A DNA stretch of 26,803 nucleotides from Actinomycetota bacterium. Its GTDB lineage: Bacteria > Actinomycetota > Humimicrobiia > Humimicrobiales > Humimicrobiaceae. The stretch spans positions 1 through 26,803 of the forward strand of contig SOKC01000037.1 of the NCBI GenBank assembly GCA_004376325.1, in the 5' to 3' direction. A program made the translations under genes and the position numbers. Shown one piece after another: positions 1 to 8,623 of this stretch. Every line of letters starts with the position of its first letter. The first letter of the stretch is position 1. The notes beneath the pieces were generated by a model. It had not been told where the DNA came from. It did no database searches and saw only the letters and a list, made by a program, of their open reading frames with translations.

Positions 1-221
1 GTGAGCTTGTTGTAACTTAAGATATTAAAGTGTTCAGTTTTTGAGGTTCATACCAATATACTTATATCGCTTAATATTAATAGTAATTTTATACAGGGTC
101 AATGTATTTATTGATGAAGTTTTTTTATTAATAAGCAAAGACTGTTAGAATTGCTTAATCCGGTGGAAAGGGAAAATATTCATTTTAATAGGCGTTTTTG
201 GTACAGAGTCAATCTGAGATT

Positions 222-1439
222 TCAGGTACTTATCCCAAAAAAATAATCCGCTAATTTATAGCCCTCTTTAAAATATAGACCAGTCCTTTTGGCAGTGAAC
301 TCGTCAAATCTCTCCGATTTACTATCCGCCTTTCTGCTGCTGTCATAAATTAAAAATGGTACCGGTTCTGAAGTATGAGTTCTTACTGATACAGGTGTAT
401 AGTGGTCGGGAAGTATCATCATCTTATAATCAAAACCCTGCCTGCCCAGGGCTTCCTTTATGGGTCCGATAACTTCTCTGTCAATAATCTCAATTGACTT
501 TACTTTATCTTTGACATTCCCCTGATGGCTGCACTCATCAGGAGCTTCCAGGTGAAGGTATACAAAATTTTTGCCACCTGTAAGCTGGCCTATTGCAGCA
601 CTAGCTTTACCTTTAAAATTGGTATGTATGGTGCCGGTTGCGCCCTCGACTCTAACCGGTGTAAGTCCGGCTAAAATACCAATGCCTTTTATAAGGTCAA
701 CTGCTGATATTACTGAGCCTTCTAACTTATATTTATCATAAAAACTATCCAGAGCAGGCTTCCTACCCTCTCCCCATATCCATATCGAATTTGCAGGTCT
801 TATGCCCTTTTTTACCCGCTCTTTATTTATGGCGTGCTCTTTTAATAGACTGCTGCTCCTGACCATCATATCCAAAAGTGCGCTGCTGCCCGGACCCCTG
901 GACAGGAAGTCAGAAATCTTTTTATCCAGTATGTCATGGGGCGGTGTAAGAATATTGTTATCAGGACCGCCTTCCCACACAATTATATGCCTGTAGCTTA
1001 CTCCCGGGAAAAACTTTATTTTTTCAGTCTGAAGTTTACTACCAATATCTCTAATTAATATTCTGGACAGGTCCGTGGGAATTTCTCCTGCGCTGTAATC
1101 CACCATAGTCCTGTCAGTATAATCATCTTCTTCGGATAATGTAACCAGATTACACCTGAACACTATATCGTCCTCCGAAAGATCAATGCCAAGACTTACT
1201 GCTTCCAGTGGAGAACGGCCGGTGTGATATTTTTTAGGATCATATCCCAGCACAGACAGGTTAGCAGTATCGCTTCCAGGCACCATTCCATCCGGAATGG
1301 TCTTTACTATTCCCATTTCACCATTTCCGGCAATACTGTCCATAGCAGGTGTTTTTGCATACTGCAGGGGAGTTTTGTTTCCCAGCTCCGCTATCCTGTA
1401 GTCTGCCACTCCATCTATGAGAATTATTATATATTTCAT
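222..1439 (-). CDS. apgM: Phosphoglycerate-mutase-like phosphotransferase, proposed homoserine kinase
   Basis: This is a protein of about 405 residues from the alkaline-phosphatase-like superfamily, of the archaeal-type cofactor-independent phosphoglycerate mutase (ApgM) kind. Visible signatures are the N-terminal metal-binding stretch IIILIDGVADY (residues 4-14), the nucleophile segment VPGSDTANLSVLGYDP (Ser56 from the chosen start), an EAPDECSHQG motif and the C-terminal LPDHYTPVSVRTHTSEPVPF metal cluster. A subgroup of this family that sits with threonine genes is annotated as a proposed homoserine kinase. Here the gene directly follows hom and thrC, and no GHMP-type thrB is visible, so ATP-dependent phosphorylation of homoserine is the inferred role; genuine glycolytic mutase activity is the alternative. 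The ATG at 1439 is preferred over a GTG three codons upstream because the family begins MKY-. No strong ribosome binding site precedes either. It ends the threonine block on the minus strand. Confidence 0.86.
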   Translation of the reverse strand: MKYIIILIDGVADYRIAELGNKTPLQYAKTPAMDSIAGNGEMGIVKTIPDGMVPGSDTANLSVLGYDPKKYHTGRSPLEAVSLGIDLSEDDIVFRCNLVTLSEEDDYTDRTMVDYSAGEIPTDLSRILIRDIGSKLQTEKIKFFPGVSYRHIIVWEGGPDNNILTPPHDILDKKISDFLSRGPGSSALLDMMVRSSSLLKEHAINKERVKKGIRPANSIWIWGEGRKPALDSFYDKYKLEGSVISAVDLIKGIGILAGLTPVRVEGATGTIHTNFKGKASAAIGQLTGGKNFVYLHLEAPDECSHQGNVKDKVKSIEIIDREVIGPIKEALGRQGFDYKMMILPDHYTPVSVRTHTSEPVPFLIYDSSRKADSKSERFDEFTAKRTGLYFKEGYKLADYFFGIST

Positions 1440-1579
1440 ATTTAACACTTTTAATTTTTACTAACACTTCTAGAGCAGGCAGAAAAACTTCTTTCTGCTG
1501 ACGCTATTTTATTTTTTACTTTTATTTTTACTTTTATTTTCTAACCTGTTTATTTTTTCTACCACTTTTTTACTTATTT

Positions 1580-3070
1580 TTATACTCCGAGAATGTCGGT
1601 TATGACATCTTTCATTTGACTGGTTTCACAAACAGTACTGTGAAGAATCTCTCTACTTCCTATACCCTTTATGGCATTCGGAACTTTCAGCCCGGAAATT
1701 TCTGCCAGTATCTCCAGGAGAGAAAATTCATCCATACCGGCATATTTTTTATCTATGGCTCTTGCTACACTGCCCGGAAATTTAAAGGGACTTGCAGTTG
1801 AGGCTATGACTGTTTTTGACTTATCCCCGCTGTCATCCACGTACTTCCGGTAAACGTTATATCCCACTGCAGTATGTGTATCGATTAAATAGTTGAAATT
1901 ATAAAAGACATATTTTATAGTTTCAAAAGTCTCCTTATCAGTGGCAAAGTCACCATAAAAATCAGCCATCTTATCCTTCATTTCACTGGTTATCTTAAAC
2001 TCTCCTTTTTTATTAAGGTCACTGATAAGACTATTTATTATATCTGCGTTACCGCCGGAGATGTCATACAGCAGTCTCTCCAGGTTGCTTGAAACCAGGA
2101 TATCCATAGCAGGTGAGCTTGTGACAATCAGTTTCCTTTTCTTATCATATACTCCGGTATTTATAAAATCGTAAAGCACATTATTTTCATTGGAAGCGCA
2201 TATAAGTTTTCCTACCGGAAGCCCCATTTTTTTCGCGTAATAGGCTGCCAGAATATTTCCAAAATTTCCGGTAGGGACAGCTATATTTATCTTTTCACCT
2301 GCTCCAATTTTTCCCGATCTTCCAAGGTTAAGATAAGTGTATATATAATAGACTACCTGGGGAACCAGCCTTCCGATATTAATGGAGTTTGCCGAAGAGA
2401 ATATATATCCGCTCCTGTTTAAAGCCTCATTGAATATCCTGTCGGAAAAGATATTCTTTACCCCTCTCTGCACGTCATCAAAATCACCCTCAATTGCTAT
2501 AACATAGGTATTATCTCCCGCCTGTGTGGTCATCTGCCTTTCCTGAATTTTACTTACCCCATCTTTGGGATAGAATACAATTATCTTTGTCTCCTCAACA
2601 TTTGCAAAACCTTCCAGCGCAGCTTTGCCTGTGTCTCCCGAGGTGGCAGTAAGTATGACTATTTCTTTATCAATACCAATTTTATTTGCAGCAACTTTTA
2701 AAAGATGCGGCAGCATGGATAGGGCCACATCTTTGAATGCAAGTGTTGGCCCATGAAAGAGCTCAAGGAAAAAAGCGCCGCCCTTTTCCACCAATGGCGT
2801 AATTTTAGGACTGTCAAACTTCTTATCGTAAGCTTTTCTGATACAATATTTGAGTTCATCTTCCGTAAAGTCAGTAAGGAACTTACTTATTATATATAAT
2901 GCAAGCTCAGGGTAATCCATCCGGGAGAGACTGCCCAGGGGCAGGTCAATCTGCGGAATGGCTTCGGGAACATAAAGCCCTCCATCCGTAGCAATACCTC
3001 TAACAATTGCCCGGGAGGATTCTATCCTGTTATCAGTTCCTCTGGTGCTCCTGTAATATAATTTTGACAT
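1580..3070 (-). CDS. thrC: Threonine synthase
   Basis: Threonine synthase is the PLP enzyme that converts O-phosphohomoserine to L-threonine and phosphate in the cytoplasm. The 496-residue product has the N-terminal family segment YRSTRG and a GLYVPE motif (residues 31-36). The PLP-lysine motif HGPTLAFKDVALSML has Lys113, and the substrate and phosphate-binding loops include TATSGDTGKAALEGF and PTGNFGN. Its length fits the longer, E. coli/yeast-like class (around 430-510 residues) rather than the short plant or archaeal-like class. The ATG is preceded by GAGGGGAAA at good distance. It lies between hom (98 bp upstream) and the homoserine kinase candidate (140 bp downstream), giving the pathway homoserine to phosphohomoserine to threonine. 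No frameshift or missing residue is seen. Confidence 0.96.
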   Translation of the reverse strand: MSKLYYRSTRGTDNRIESSRAIVRGIATDGGLYVPEAIPQIDLPLGSLSRMDYPELALYIISKFLTDFTEDELKYCIRKAYDKKFDSPKITPLVEKGGAFFLELFHGPTLAFKDVALSMLPHLLKVAANKIGIDKEIVILTATSGDTGKAALEGFANVEETKIIVFYPKDGVSKIQERQMTTQAGDNTYVIAIEGDFDDVQRGVKNIFSDRIFNEALNRSGYIFSSANSINIGRLVPQVVYYIYTYLNLGRSGKIGAGEKINIAVPTGNFGNILAAYYAKKMGLPVGKLICASNENNVLYDFINTGVYDKKRKLIVTSSPAMDILVSSNLERLLYDISGGNADIINSLISDLNKKGEFKITSEMKDKMADFYGDFATDKETFETIKYVFYNFNYLIDTHTAVGYNVYRKYVDDSGDKSKTVIASTASPFKFPGSVARAIDKKYAGMDEFSLLEILAEISGLKVPNAIKGIGSREILHSTVCETSQMKDVITDILGV

Positions 3071-3168
3071 TTTCCCCTCAGCTTACAGATAATAACCATA
3101 CATTTTTATTTTTACTGGTAAATATGATAAGAATATTTCTACCTGGACCTGGAACCGCGAGCTTACTA

Positions 3169-4509
3169 TTAACTCAAGTCTTCCACTCTGATTACGCTAA
3201 GCACCTTATCTACAACATCAAGCTTTGATATTTCACTTATTGATTTATATAAATTTTTATTAACCACTTCATGGGTAATAAATATAAGCCTTGCGCTTTT
3301 TTCCCTGTCTGTCTGTTTCTGAATCATTGAATTAATACTCACCAAATTCTGTCCAAATACGTCTGCTATTCTGGCCAGGACTCCGGGCTTATCTGCTACA
3401 TCCATAAGAATATAGAACTTGCTTATGGTATCGTCTATGGACTTGAACTTTTTATCCTCAAAACAGCCGCAGCCATAGATTATTCCCTTCTTTTTGCGGT
3501 CAAAGTTCCGGGCAATCTTTATAATATCACCTACCACAGAGCTTGCTGTAGGCCTGTCCCCTGCGCCTCTTCCGTAACTCATTATCTCATCAATATAATT
3601 ACCATAAACATAAACCGCATTAAATGTATTCTCAATTGAAGCCAGGATATGACTTGTGGGTACCAGGGCAGGATGAGCCCTTACACTTATTTCACCATTT
3701 TCTTCAATCCCAATTGCCAGTAGCTTTATCCTGTAACCCATATCCAGCGCATTTCCTATATCATCAGATGAGACATCTGTGATTCCTTCCCTGTACACAT
3801 CATTTAATGTAACCCGTGAATTGAAAGCTATGGAAGCCAGTATTGCCAGTTTGCAGGCTGCATCATAACCTTCAATATCTGATGATGGATTTGCTTTCTC
3901 CGCATATCCAAGCTCCTGAGCTTTGGTCAGTGCTTCATCAAACGACAGATTATTCTTCTCCATCTGAGTCAGGATATAATTTGTGGTTCCATTTACTATC
4001 CCCACAATCTTACTTATATTATTGGAAGCCAGAGATGATTTCAGAGGTCCTATAATTGGTATACCTCCGCCTACGCTTGCTTCAAAAAGTATATCTACAT
4101 TATTTCTTTCTGCCGCTGCCAGTAATTCCCCGCCTTTGTTGGCAATGAGATCCTTATTGGCAGTTACCACATACTTTCCTGAACTTAATGCCTTATAAAC
4201 ATAGTCGTATGCAGGATTTATACCACCGATAAGCTCCACCACAATATCAATGCTCCCGTCCTGAAGGACATCATTAACATCACTGCTCACCTTGATATCT
4301 CTAAACTCCTTTATACAAGTGGCCTTTATCTTTTTTAAGTCTTTTTCTGCAATTCTTTTAATATTAAGATTCTTTTTTATTTTTCTAGCCAGATAACTCT
4401 TCTGACTCTGGATAAGGGAAAAAACACCGCTGGCAATATATCCAAAGCCGAGTATCCCAATGTTAATATCTTCTATATTTTTATTTTCATTCTTCATATA
4501 ATCTAACAT
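3169..4509 (-). CDS. hom: Homoserine dehydrogenase with C-terminal ACT domain
   Basis: This enzyme reduces L-aspartate semialdehyde to L-homoserine with NAD(P)H, at the branch between lysine and threonine/methionine. The 446-residue protein has a Rossmann nucleotide-binding loop GFGYIASG (residues 21-28), the conserved TANK (116-119), the family signature NGTTNY (173-178) and the catalytic segment GYAEKANPSSDIEGYDAACK (201-220), whose Asp211 and Lys220 match the family acid/base pair. A C-terminal ACT domain (about 365-440, beginning FYILMDVADKPGVLARIADVF) predicts feedback control by threonine, as known for this architecture. The start overlaps the end of lysA by 23 bp, implying translational coupling. 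An in-frame ATG at 4497 is an alternative start, since GGGAG lies immediately before the first ATG. No aspartokinase gene is present in the window. Confidence 0.96.
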   Translation of the reverse strand: MLDYMKNENKNIEDINIGILGFGYIASGVFSLIQSQKSYLARKIKKNLNIKRIAEKDLKKIKATCIKEFRDIKVSSDVNDVLQDGSIDIVVELIGGINPAYDYVYKALSSGKYVVTANKDLIANKGGELLAAAERNNVDILFEASVGGGIPIIGPLKSSLASNNISKIVGIVNGTTNYILTQMEKNNLSFDEALTKAQELGYAEKANPSSDIEGYDAACKLAILASIAFNSRVTLNDVYREGITDVSSDDIGNALDMGYRIKLLAIGIEENGEISVRAHPALVPTSHILASIENTFNAVYVYGNYIDEIMSYGRGAGDRPTASSVVGDIIKIARNFDRKKKGIIYGCGCFEDKKFKSIDDTISKFYILMDVADKPGVLARIADVFGQNLVSINSMIQKQTDREKSARLIFITHEVVNKNLYKSISEISKLDVVDKVLSVIRVEDLS

Positions 4510-5815
4510 CTCCCATCACTAAGTCTTTGTAAGTTTGCCTTTTTGTCCAGACCCAGCTTTTTCCATTTTCTACTGCAACCACTGCACTCTTTGGCTGGCC
4601 ATTATAATTGCTGGACATAGAATAACAATAAGCGCCGGTAGTTGCCACGACCATAAAATCGCCACTGGATACCGGTGGCAATTTTATGTCGTCAATTATC
4701 ACATCTCCGCTCTCACAATGTTTACCTACTATGGAATAATGTTTTTTCATTCCATCTTCAGTATTTTTACTATCTTCCATTCTATTTGCAAGATATGCAT
4801 TGTATTTAGCCTGATACAGCATAGGCCTTATATTATCAGACATACCGCCATCTATTAAAATATAATTTTTTGCTCCGCTTATTTCCTTAACTCCTCCGAT
4901 TTCATACAGCGTCACTCCGGCATTTCCAATAATGGATCTTCCCGGCTCCAGATATAGTCTATCCAGTCTGACATCAAACTTTTTTTGGTATTTTCTTACT
5001 GCATCATAAACTACTTTTGCCAGATCTTTTATACTGGAGGGCCTGTCTTCCGGAGTATATTTTACTCCCAATCCCCCGCCTATATTTATCCGGGTTATTG
5101 ATACACCTAATTTATCTCTGAGAACTCTTATAAACTTTATAAAAACTTCTATCAGCCTGTCGTAGCATGATAGGTTAAATATCTGTGAGCCTATATGAGC
5201 GTGAATTCCTGTAAGCTCCAGATTCTTATACTGGTTGACTTTCCTCACTGCCTCCAGGGCAATATTACTGGTCAGGCCAAATCCAAATTTGGATTTTATT
5301 CCTCCAGTTTGTATATGTTCATGAGTATTAGCTTTAATCCCCGGGTTGACCCTTAACATAATTTTTTGCCTTATATTATTTTTTTGACATAATTTTCCAA
5401 GCGTTTCCAGCTCCCAAAAATTATCCACCATAAAATATCCCACTTTACTTTCCAGTCCATACTGGATCTCTTCTGCCGATTTGTTATTGCCGTGAAAATA
5501 TATCCTATCAGCAGGAAAACCGCTTGCGAGCGCAATAAAAAGCTCTCCTCCTGCAGATACATCCATACCGAGACCTTCTCTGGCTATAAGCTCGCACATC
5601 GCTGTACATATAAATGCCTTGGCAGCATAAATTATTCCAACATCCAGATCTGAAAAATTAAAATTCTCCCTGTAGCTCTGGCACTGATTTCTAATAGTGG
5701 TAATATCTACGATATATAATGGAGTTCCATATTTTTCTCTTAACTTCAGAACATCATTTCCACCTATAACCAGATGCCCGTTTTGGCCAACTTCTGAAGT
5801 GACTGGAAGTATCAT
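4487..5815 (-). CDS. lysA: Diaminopimelate decarboxylase
   Basis: LysA decarboxylates meso-diaminopimelate to L-lysine, the last step of lysine synthesis. The 442-residue protein is a fold-type III PLP enzyme. Its PLP lysine is Lys66 in YAAKAF, the HIGSQ motif lies at 207-211, the phosphate-binding GGGLG at 246-250, EPGRS at 290-294, and the catalytic-cysteine motif CESGD at 367-371, which distinguishes it from arginine and ornithine decarboxylases only together with overall similarity. The C-terminal GAYCYSMSSNYN segment is typical of DAP decarboxylases. The ATG follows a strong GGAGG site (GAGGGAGGATAG). It lies 103 bp downstream of argS and its 3' end overlaps hom. The pairing argS-lysA-hom-thrC recurs in several bacterial lineages, notably Actinomycetota. 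Confidence 0.96.
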   Translation of the reverse strand: MILPVTSEVGQNGHLVIGGNDVLKLREKYGTPLYIVDITTIRNQCQSYRENFNFSDLDVGIIYAAKAFICTAMCELIAREGLGMDVSAGGELFIALASGFPADRIYFHGNNKSAEEIQYGLESKVGYFMVDNFWELETLGKLCQKNNIRQKIMLRVNPGIKANTHEHIQTGGIKSKFGFGLTSNIALEAVRKVNQYKNLELTGIHAHIGSQIFNLSCYDRLIEVFIKFIRVLRDKLGVSITRINIGGGLGVKYTPEDRPSSIKDLAKVVYDAVRKYQKKFDVRLDRLYLEPGRSIIGNAGVTLYEIGGVKEISGAKNYILIDGGMSDNIRPMLYQAKYNAYLANRMEDSKNTEDGMKKHYSIVGKHCESGDVIIDDIKLPPVSSGDFMVVATTGAYCYSMSSNYNGQPKSAVVAVENGKSWVWTKRQTYKDLVMGDVRLYEE

Positions 5816-5918
5816 TTTCTATCCTCCCTCTATCTCCCAGGCTTGAGTATATGTTAACTAAATTACAAAAATAATTAAATCATATAATTAAATACTAACC
5901 CGCCTATATTCGTATTTT

Positions 5919-7613
5919 TTACATCTTCTCCGGGGCTTCGACGTTAAGCAGTTTTAAGGCATTCCTGATCACTCTTCTGGTCAGCATAATTAAAATAAGT
6001 CTATCCACATCTACCGTTGCCCCATCTCCGTTACCATTTAGTACTCTAAAGTTATTATAGAAATAATGGAATTCAGTTGCCAGTCTGTATAAATACTGAG
6101 TCATTAGATGAGGAGCATTATTCTTACAGCTATTGTAAACCACATCCGGATATAAGATCATTATTTTTGCCAGCTGCCTTTCATTTTCACTTTTAAACTC
6201 TATTTCTGATGTATCAACCTTATCAATATTATATTTATCTATATCTAAGTTGTCAGGACTAGTTTCCCTTATCTTTTTAATAATACTTTCAATCCTGGCA
6301 TGCGCATACTGCACATAATAAACCGGGTTTTGATTCGACTTCTGTTTGGCAAGACTTACATCAAAGTCCATTGGCGTATCAAAAGAATTCATACTGAAAA
6401 AGTACCTTGCCGCATCTTTACCCACCTCTCCTATCAAGTCTCTTAAGGTATAGAGCTTGCCTTTTCTCCTGGACATCTTCAAAGCCTGGCCCTCATCCAG
6501 TATTTTTACCAGCTGCCCTATTATTATGACCATTCTATCTTCCGCTAATCCAAGAGCTTTTCCAATTGCCCTTAACCTGTCTACATAACCATGATGGTCT
6601 GCTCCCAGAATATATAACAATATATCATATCCTCTTTCTATCTTATTTATCAGATATAATATATCTGAAGCAAAGTAAGTGGGGTTCCCGTCTTTTCTTA
6701 CCACTACTCTGTCCTTGTCATCCACATACCGGGAAGTCCTAAACCATAAAGCGCCATCCTTCCGGTAAACCACGTCCTTATCTTTTAAATCAGCAATTAC
6801 TTTCTGGAAGTTTGAATTTTCATACAGCCAGCTTTCATAAAACCACTGGTCATACTCCACGCCCATTGAAGTCAGAGTCTCACTGATATATGAGACCATT
6901 ATCTTAATTATTTCTTTCTTAAAAGACTCTGTCTCTACATCTTTTTCCCCGTCTTTTTCAATCATAAACCGGTCATTATATTTGTTAACCAATCTCTCCA
7001 CTGCCAGGGATACCACTTCCTTCGGATATCCATCTTCAGGATAATCTGTATCCCTGCCAAAATGCCTTAAATAAATACACCTGGCGCAATCGCTAAATTT
7101 TTCCGCCTGGGTTCCGTAATCGTTAACATAGTATTCTCTGAACACCTTATATCCGTTGGCATCGTAAATATTTGCCAGACTATCCCCCAGCGCACCCCAC
7201 CTGCCGTGCCCTATATGAAGATTACCGGTGGGATTAGAGCTTACATACTCCAGTTGTACACTTACTCCTCTGCCGCTCCGGTTAAAACCGAATCTTTCCT
7301 TGCCGCTCACTATTTCTTTTAGGGCTTCTTTTATAAATTCATCCTTCAAATTAAAATTAATAAATCCTGGTTTTACTATATCCACATCTTTAATTTGATT
7401 CCATCCAGAAAATACTTCCTCTTTTAGCTTTTCAGCAATCTCTATAGGATTTTTCTTTAAAACCGGCGCAAGTACCATAGCAGCATTGGTTGAGAGATCG
7501 CCAAACTTCCTGTTCTTTGGCTCTTCAATAATCAGATTGCCTAAATCAGTTTTAACCTCCGCCAGTCCGCTCACATAATCCTGGATTTTTTGTTTTAATT
7601 CATTTATTACCAA
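5919..7613 (-). CDS. argS: Arginine--tRNA ligase, TTG start
   Basis: Class I arginyl-tRNA synthetase, charging tRNA-Arg with arginine in the cytoplasm. An N-terminal Add-1 domain (first ~100 residues) is followed by the HIGH motif in SSNPTGNLHIGHGRWGALGD, a KMSK-loop variant in ALKMSRRKG, and a C-terminal DALR anticodon-binding region ending NALKLLNVEAPEKM, close to the family's usual end. The reading frame stays open upstream to an ATG at 7667, but that start would lie inside tRNA-Thr. I chose the TTG at 7613 because AAAGGG lies at 7625-7620 with a six-base spacer and because the product (about 564 residues) then begins where ArgS proteins normally do. The start is 15 bp from the 3' end of the tRNA gene. 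A GTG at 7628 is a weaker alternative. Confidence 0.93.
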   Translation of the reverse strand: MVINELKQKIQDYVSGLAEVKTDLGNLIIEEPKNRKFGDLSTNAAMVLAPVLKKNPIEIAEKLKEEVFSGWNQIKDVDIVKPGFINFNLKDEFIKEALKEIVSGKERFGFNRSGRGVSVQLEYVSSNPTGNLHIGHGRWGALGDSLANIYDANGYKVFREYYVNDYGTQAEKFSDCARCIYLRHFGRDTDYPEDGYPKEVVSLAVERLVNKYNDRFMIEKDGEKDVETESFKKEIIKIMVSYISETLTSMGVEYDQWFYESWLYENSNFQKVIADLKDKDVVYRKDGALWFRTSRYVDDKDRVVVRKDGNPTYFASDILYLINKIERGYDILLYILGADHHGYVDRLRAIGKALGLAEDRMVIIIGQLVKILDEGQALKMSRRKGKLYTLRDLIGEVGKDAARYFFSMNSFDTPMDFDVSLAKQKSNQNPVYYVQYAHARIESIIKKIRETSPDNLDIDKYNIDKVDTSEIEFKSENERQLAKIMILYPDVVYNSCKNNAPHLMTQYLYRLATEFHYFYNNFRVLNGNGDGATVDVDRLILIMLTRRVIRNALKLLNVEAPEKM

Positions 7614-7628
7614 CAGTTTCCCTTTCAC

Positions 7629-7704
7629 TGGAGCCGACGACCGGACTTGAACCGATAACCTGCTCATTACGAATGAGCTGCTCTACCAGTTGAGCTACAT
7701 CGGC
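7629..7704 (-). tRNA. tRNA-Thr (anticodon CGU), CCA encoded
   Basis: A 76-nt cloverleaf can be drawn by eye on the minus strand. The acceptor stem pairs GCCGATG with CGTCGGC (one G-T pair). The D arm pairs GCTC with GAGC, and the anticodon arm pairs GCTCA with TGAGC around the loop TTCGTAA, giving anticodon CGT, which reads ACG (Thr). The T arm pairs ATCGG with CCGGT around TTCAAGT, with a G-T pair. The discriminator is T and the CCA end is encoded. It sits between ricT (25 bp upstream) and argS (15 bp downstream), in the same direction, so it may be processed from the same transcript. Confidence 0.95.
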
Positions 7705-7729
7705 CAATCAATCGAATAAAATAGCAGTC

Positions 7730-8611
7730 TTAAACACCCTCAGCATCATTTTTATCCTTATCTGCAGATTTGGCCTCTTCGCCGGTATCTCCTTTGATTT
7801 CTACTCTTTCATTAGTAACCTCAACTTCCGAAAGCGGGATAGATTTTCTGGTATCACTATCAAATTCCACAATTATAGATTTCTTTAAAGGTTCATACCC
7901 GCAGACCCCACCACAGCCATAACTGCATTTTACTTTTATTCCCCTCTCCGGCGCTTTTTCAATAAATTCTTTATATGAATCATACTCATACCTCAAACAG
8001 CACATAAGTCTTCCGCATATTCCTGATATTTTAAAAGGATTCAAGGGAAGATTCTGATCCTTGGCCATTTTTATCGAAATTGATTCAAAATCAGTTAAAA
8101 AACTTTTACAGCACAGATTCATTCCGCATGGACCCAATCCTCCTACAATCTTTGCTTCATCCCTTACGCCGATCTGCCTGAGTTCTATCCTGATCTTAAA
8201 ATGAGTAGCAAGTTCCTTCACCATTTCTCTGAAATCCACTCTTTTTTCCGAGGTAAAGTAAAATATCATCTTACTCTTATCAAACATCACGTGTACATTT
8301 ACCAGTTTCATTTTAAGATTGTGTTTTTCAGTCAGCTCGCTAAATTTCTTAAATCCCTTTTCTTCCTTATCCCGGTTTAATTCATCAACTGAGAGATCGT
8401 AATAGGTAGCTTTTCTTATGACTCTATTTAAGGGAGTGGTAATATCGCTTTCACTGATATCCACCGGAGGCACAATCACTTCTCCGATTTCTTTAGCATC
8501 ATCATCCATATGGCATATGACCTTATCTCCCACTTCCATTTTAATTTCAGCAGGATCATAGTAATGAACAGTATCGTTTTTTCTAAACATTATTCCTACA
8601 ATCAAAGACAT
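7730..8611 (-). CDS. ricT: PSP1 C-terminal domain protein, RicT/YaaT-like
   Basis: This PSP1-domain protein of about 293 residues is a homologue of Bacillus RicT (YaaT), part of the RicA-RicF-RicT complex that carries iron-sulphur clusters and influences RNase Y-dependent mRNA maturation and development. Conserved cysteine motifs are visible: GGLGPCGMNLCCKSFL, then CGRLMCCLRYEYD, and a later CSYGCGGVCGYEP. The C-terminal tail is charged (EEAKSADKDKNDAE) and probably disordered. The ATG at 8611 is preferred over a GTG three codons upstream because AGAGGTG precedes it by six bases. Those bases directly follow the holB stop, so translation is likely coupled to holB. The order tmk-holB-ricT is conserved in Bacillus-like genomes, which supports the call. 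Partners RicA and RicF are not in the window. Confidence 0.9.
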   Translation of the reverse strand: MSLIVGIMFRKNDTVHYYDPAEIKMEVGDKVICHMDDDAKEIGEVIVPPVDISESDITTPLNRVIRKATYYDLSVDELNRDKEEKGFKKFSELTEKHNLKMKLVNVHVMFDKSKMIFYFTSEKRVDFREMVKELATHFKIRIELRQIGVRDEAKIVGGLGPCGMNLCCKSFLTDFESISIKMAKDQNLPLNPFKISGICGRLMCCLRYEYDSYKEFIEKAPERGIKVKCSYGCGGVCGYEPLKKSIIVEFDSDTRKSIPLSEVEVTNERVEIKGDTGEEAKSADKDKNDAEGV

Positions 8612-8623
8612 GGCCTTCACCTC

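Noticed and set aside
1479..1498. Hairpin GCAGAAA/TTTCTGC followed by T-rich sequence on the plus strand, terminator-like.
   Set aside because: No plus-strand gene ends here, and in the direction of actual transcription no T-run follows. It lies inside the thrC-apgM spacer, so a terminator would split the pathway.
3150..3159. TGGAACCGCG on the plus strand matches the T-box riboswitch core.
   Set aside because: It is on the strand opposite to the threonine genes, has no downstream gene on its own strand, and no stem I or terminator/antiterminator pair is visible; most likely chance.
4535..4858. A 107-codon plus-strand frame opposite lysA.
   Set aside because: It is antisense to a clearly conserved enzyme, has no ribosome binding site and an unnatural composition; a shadow frame.
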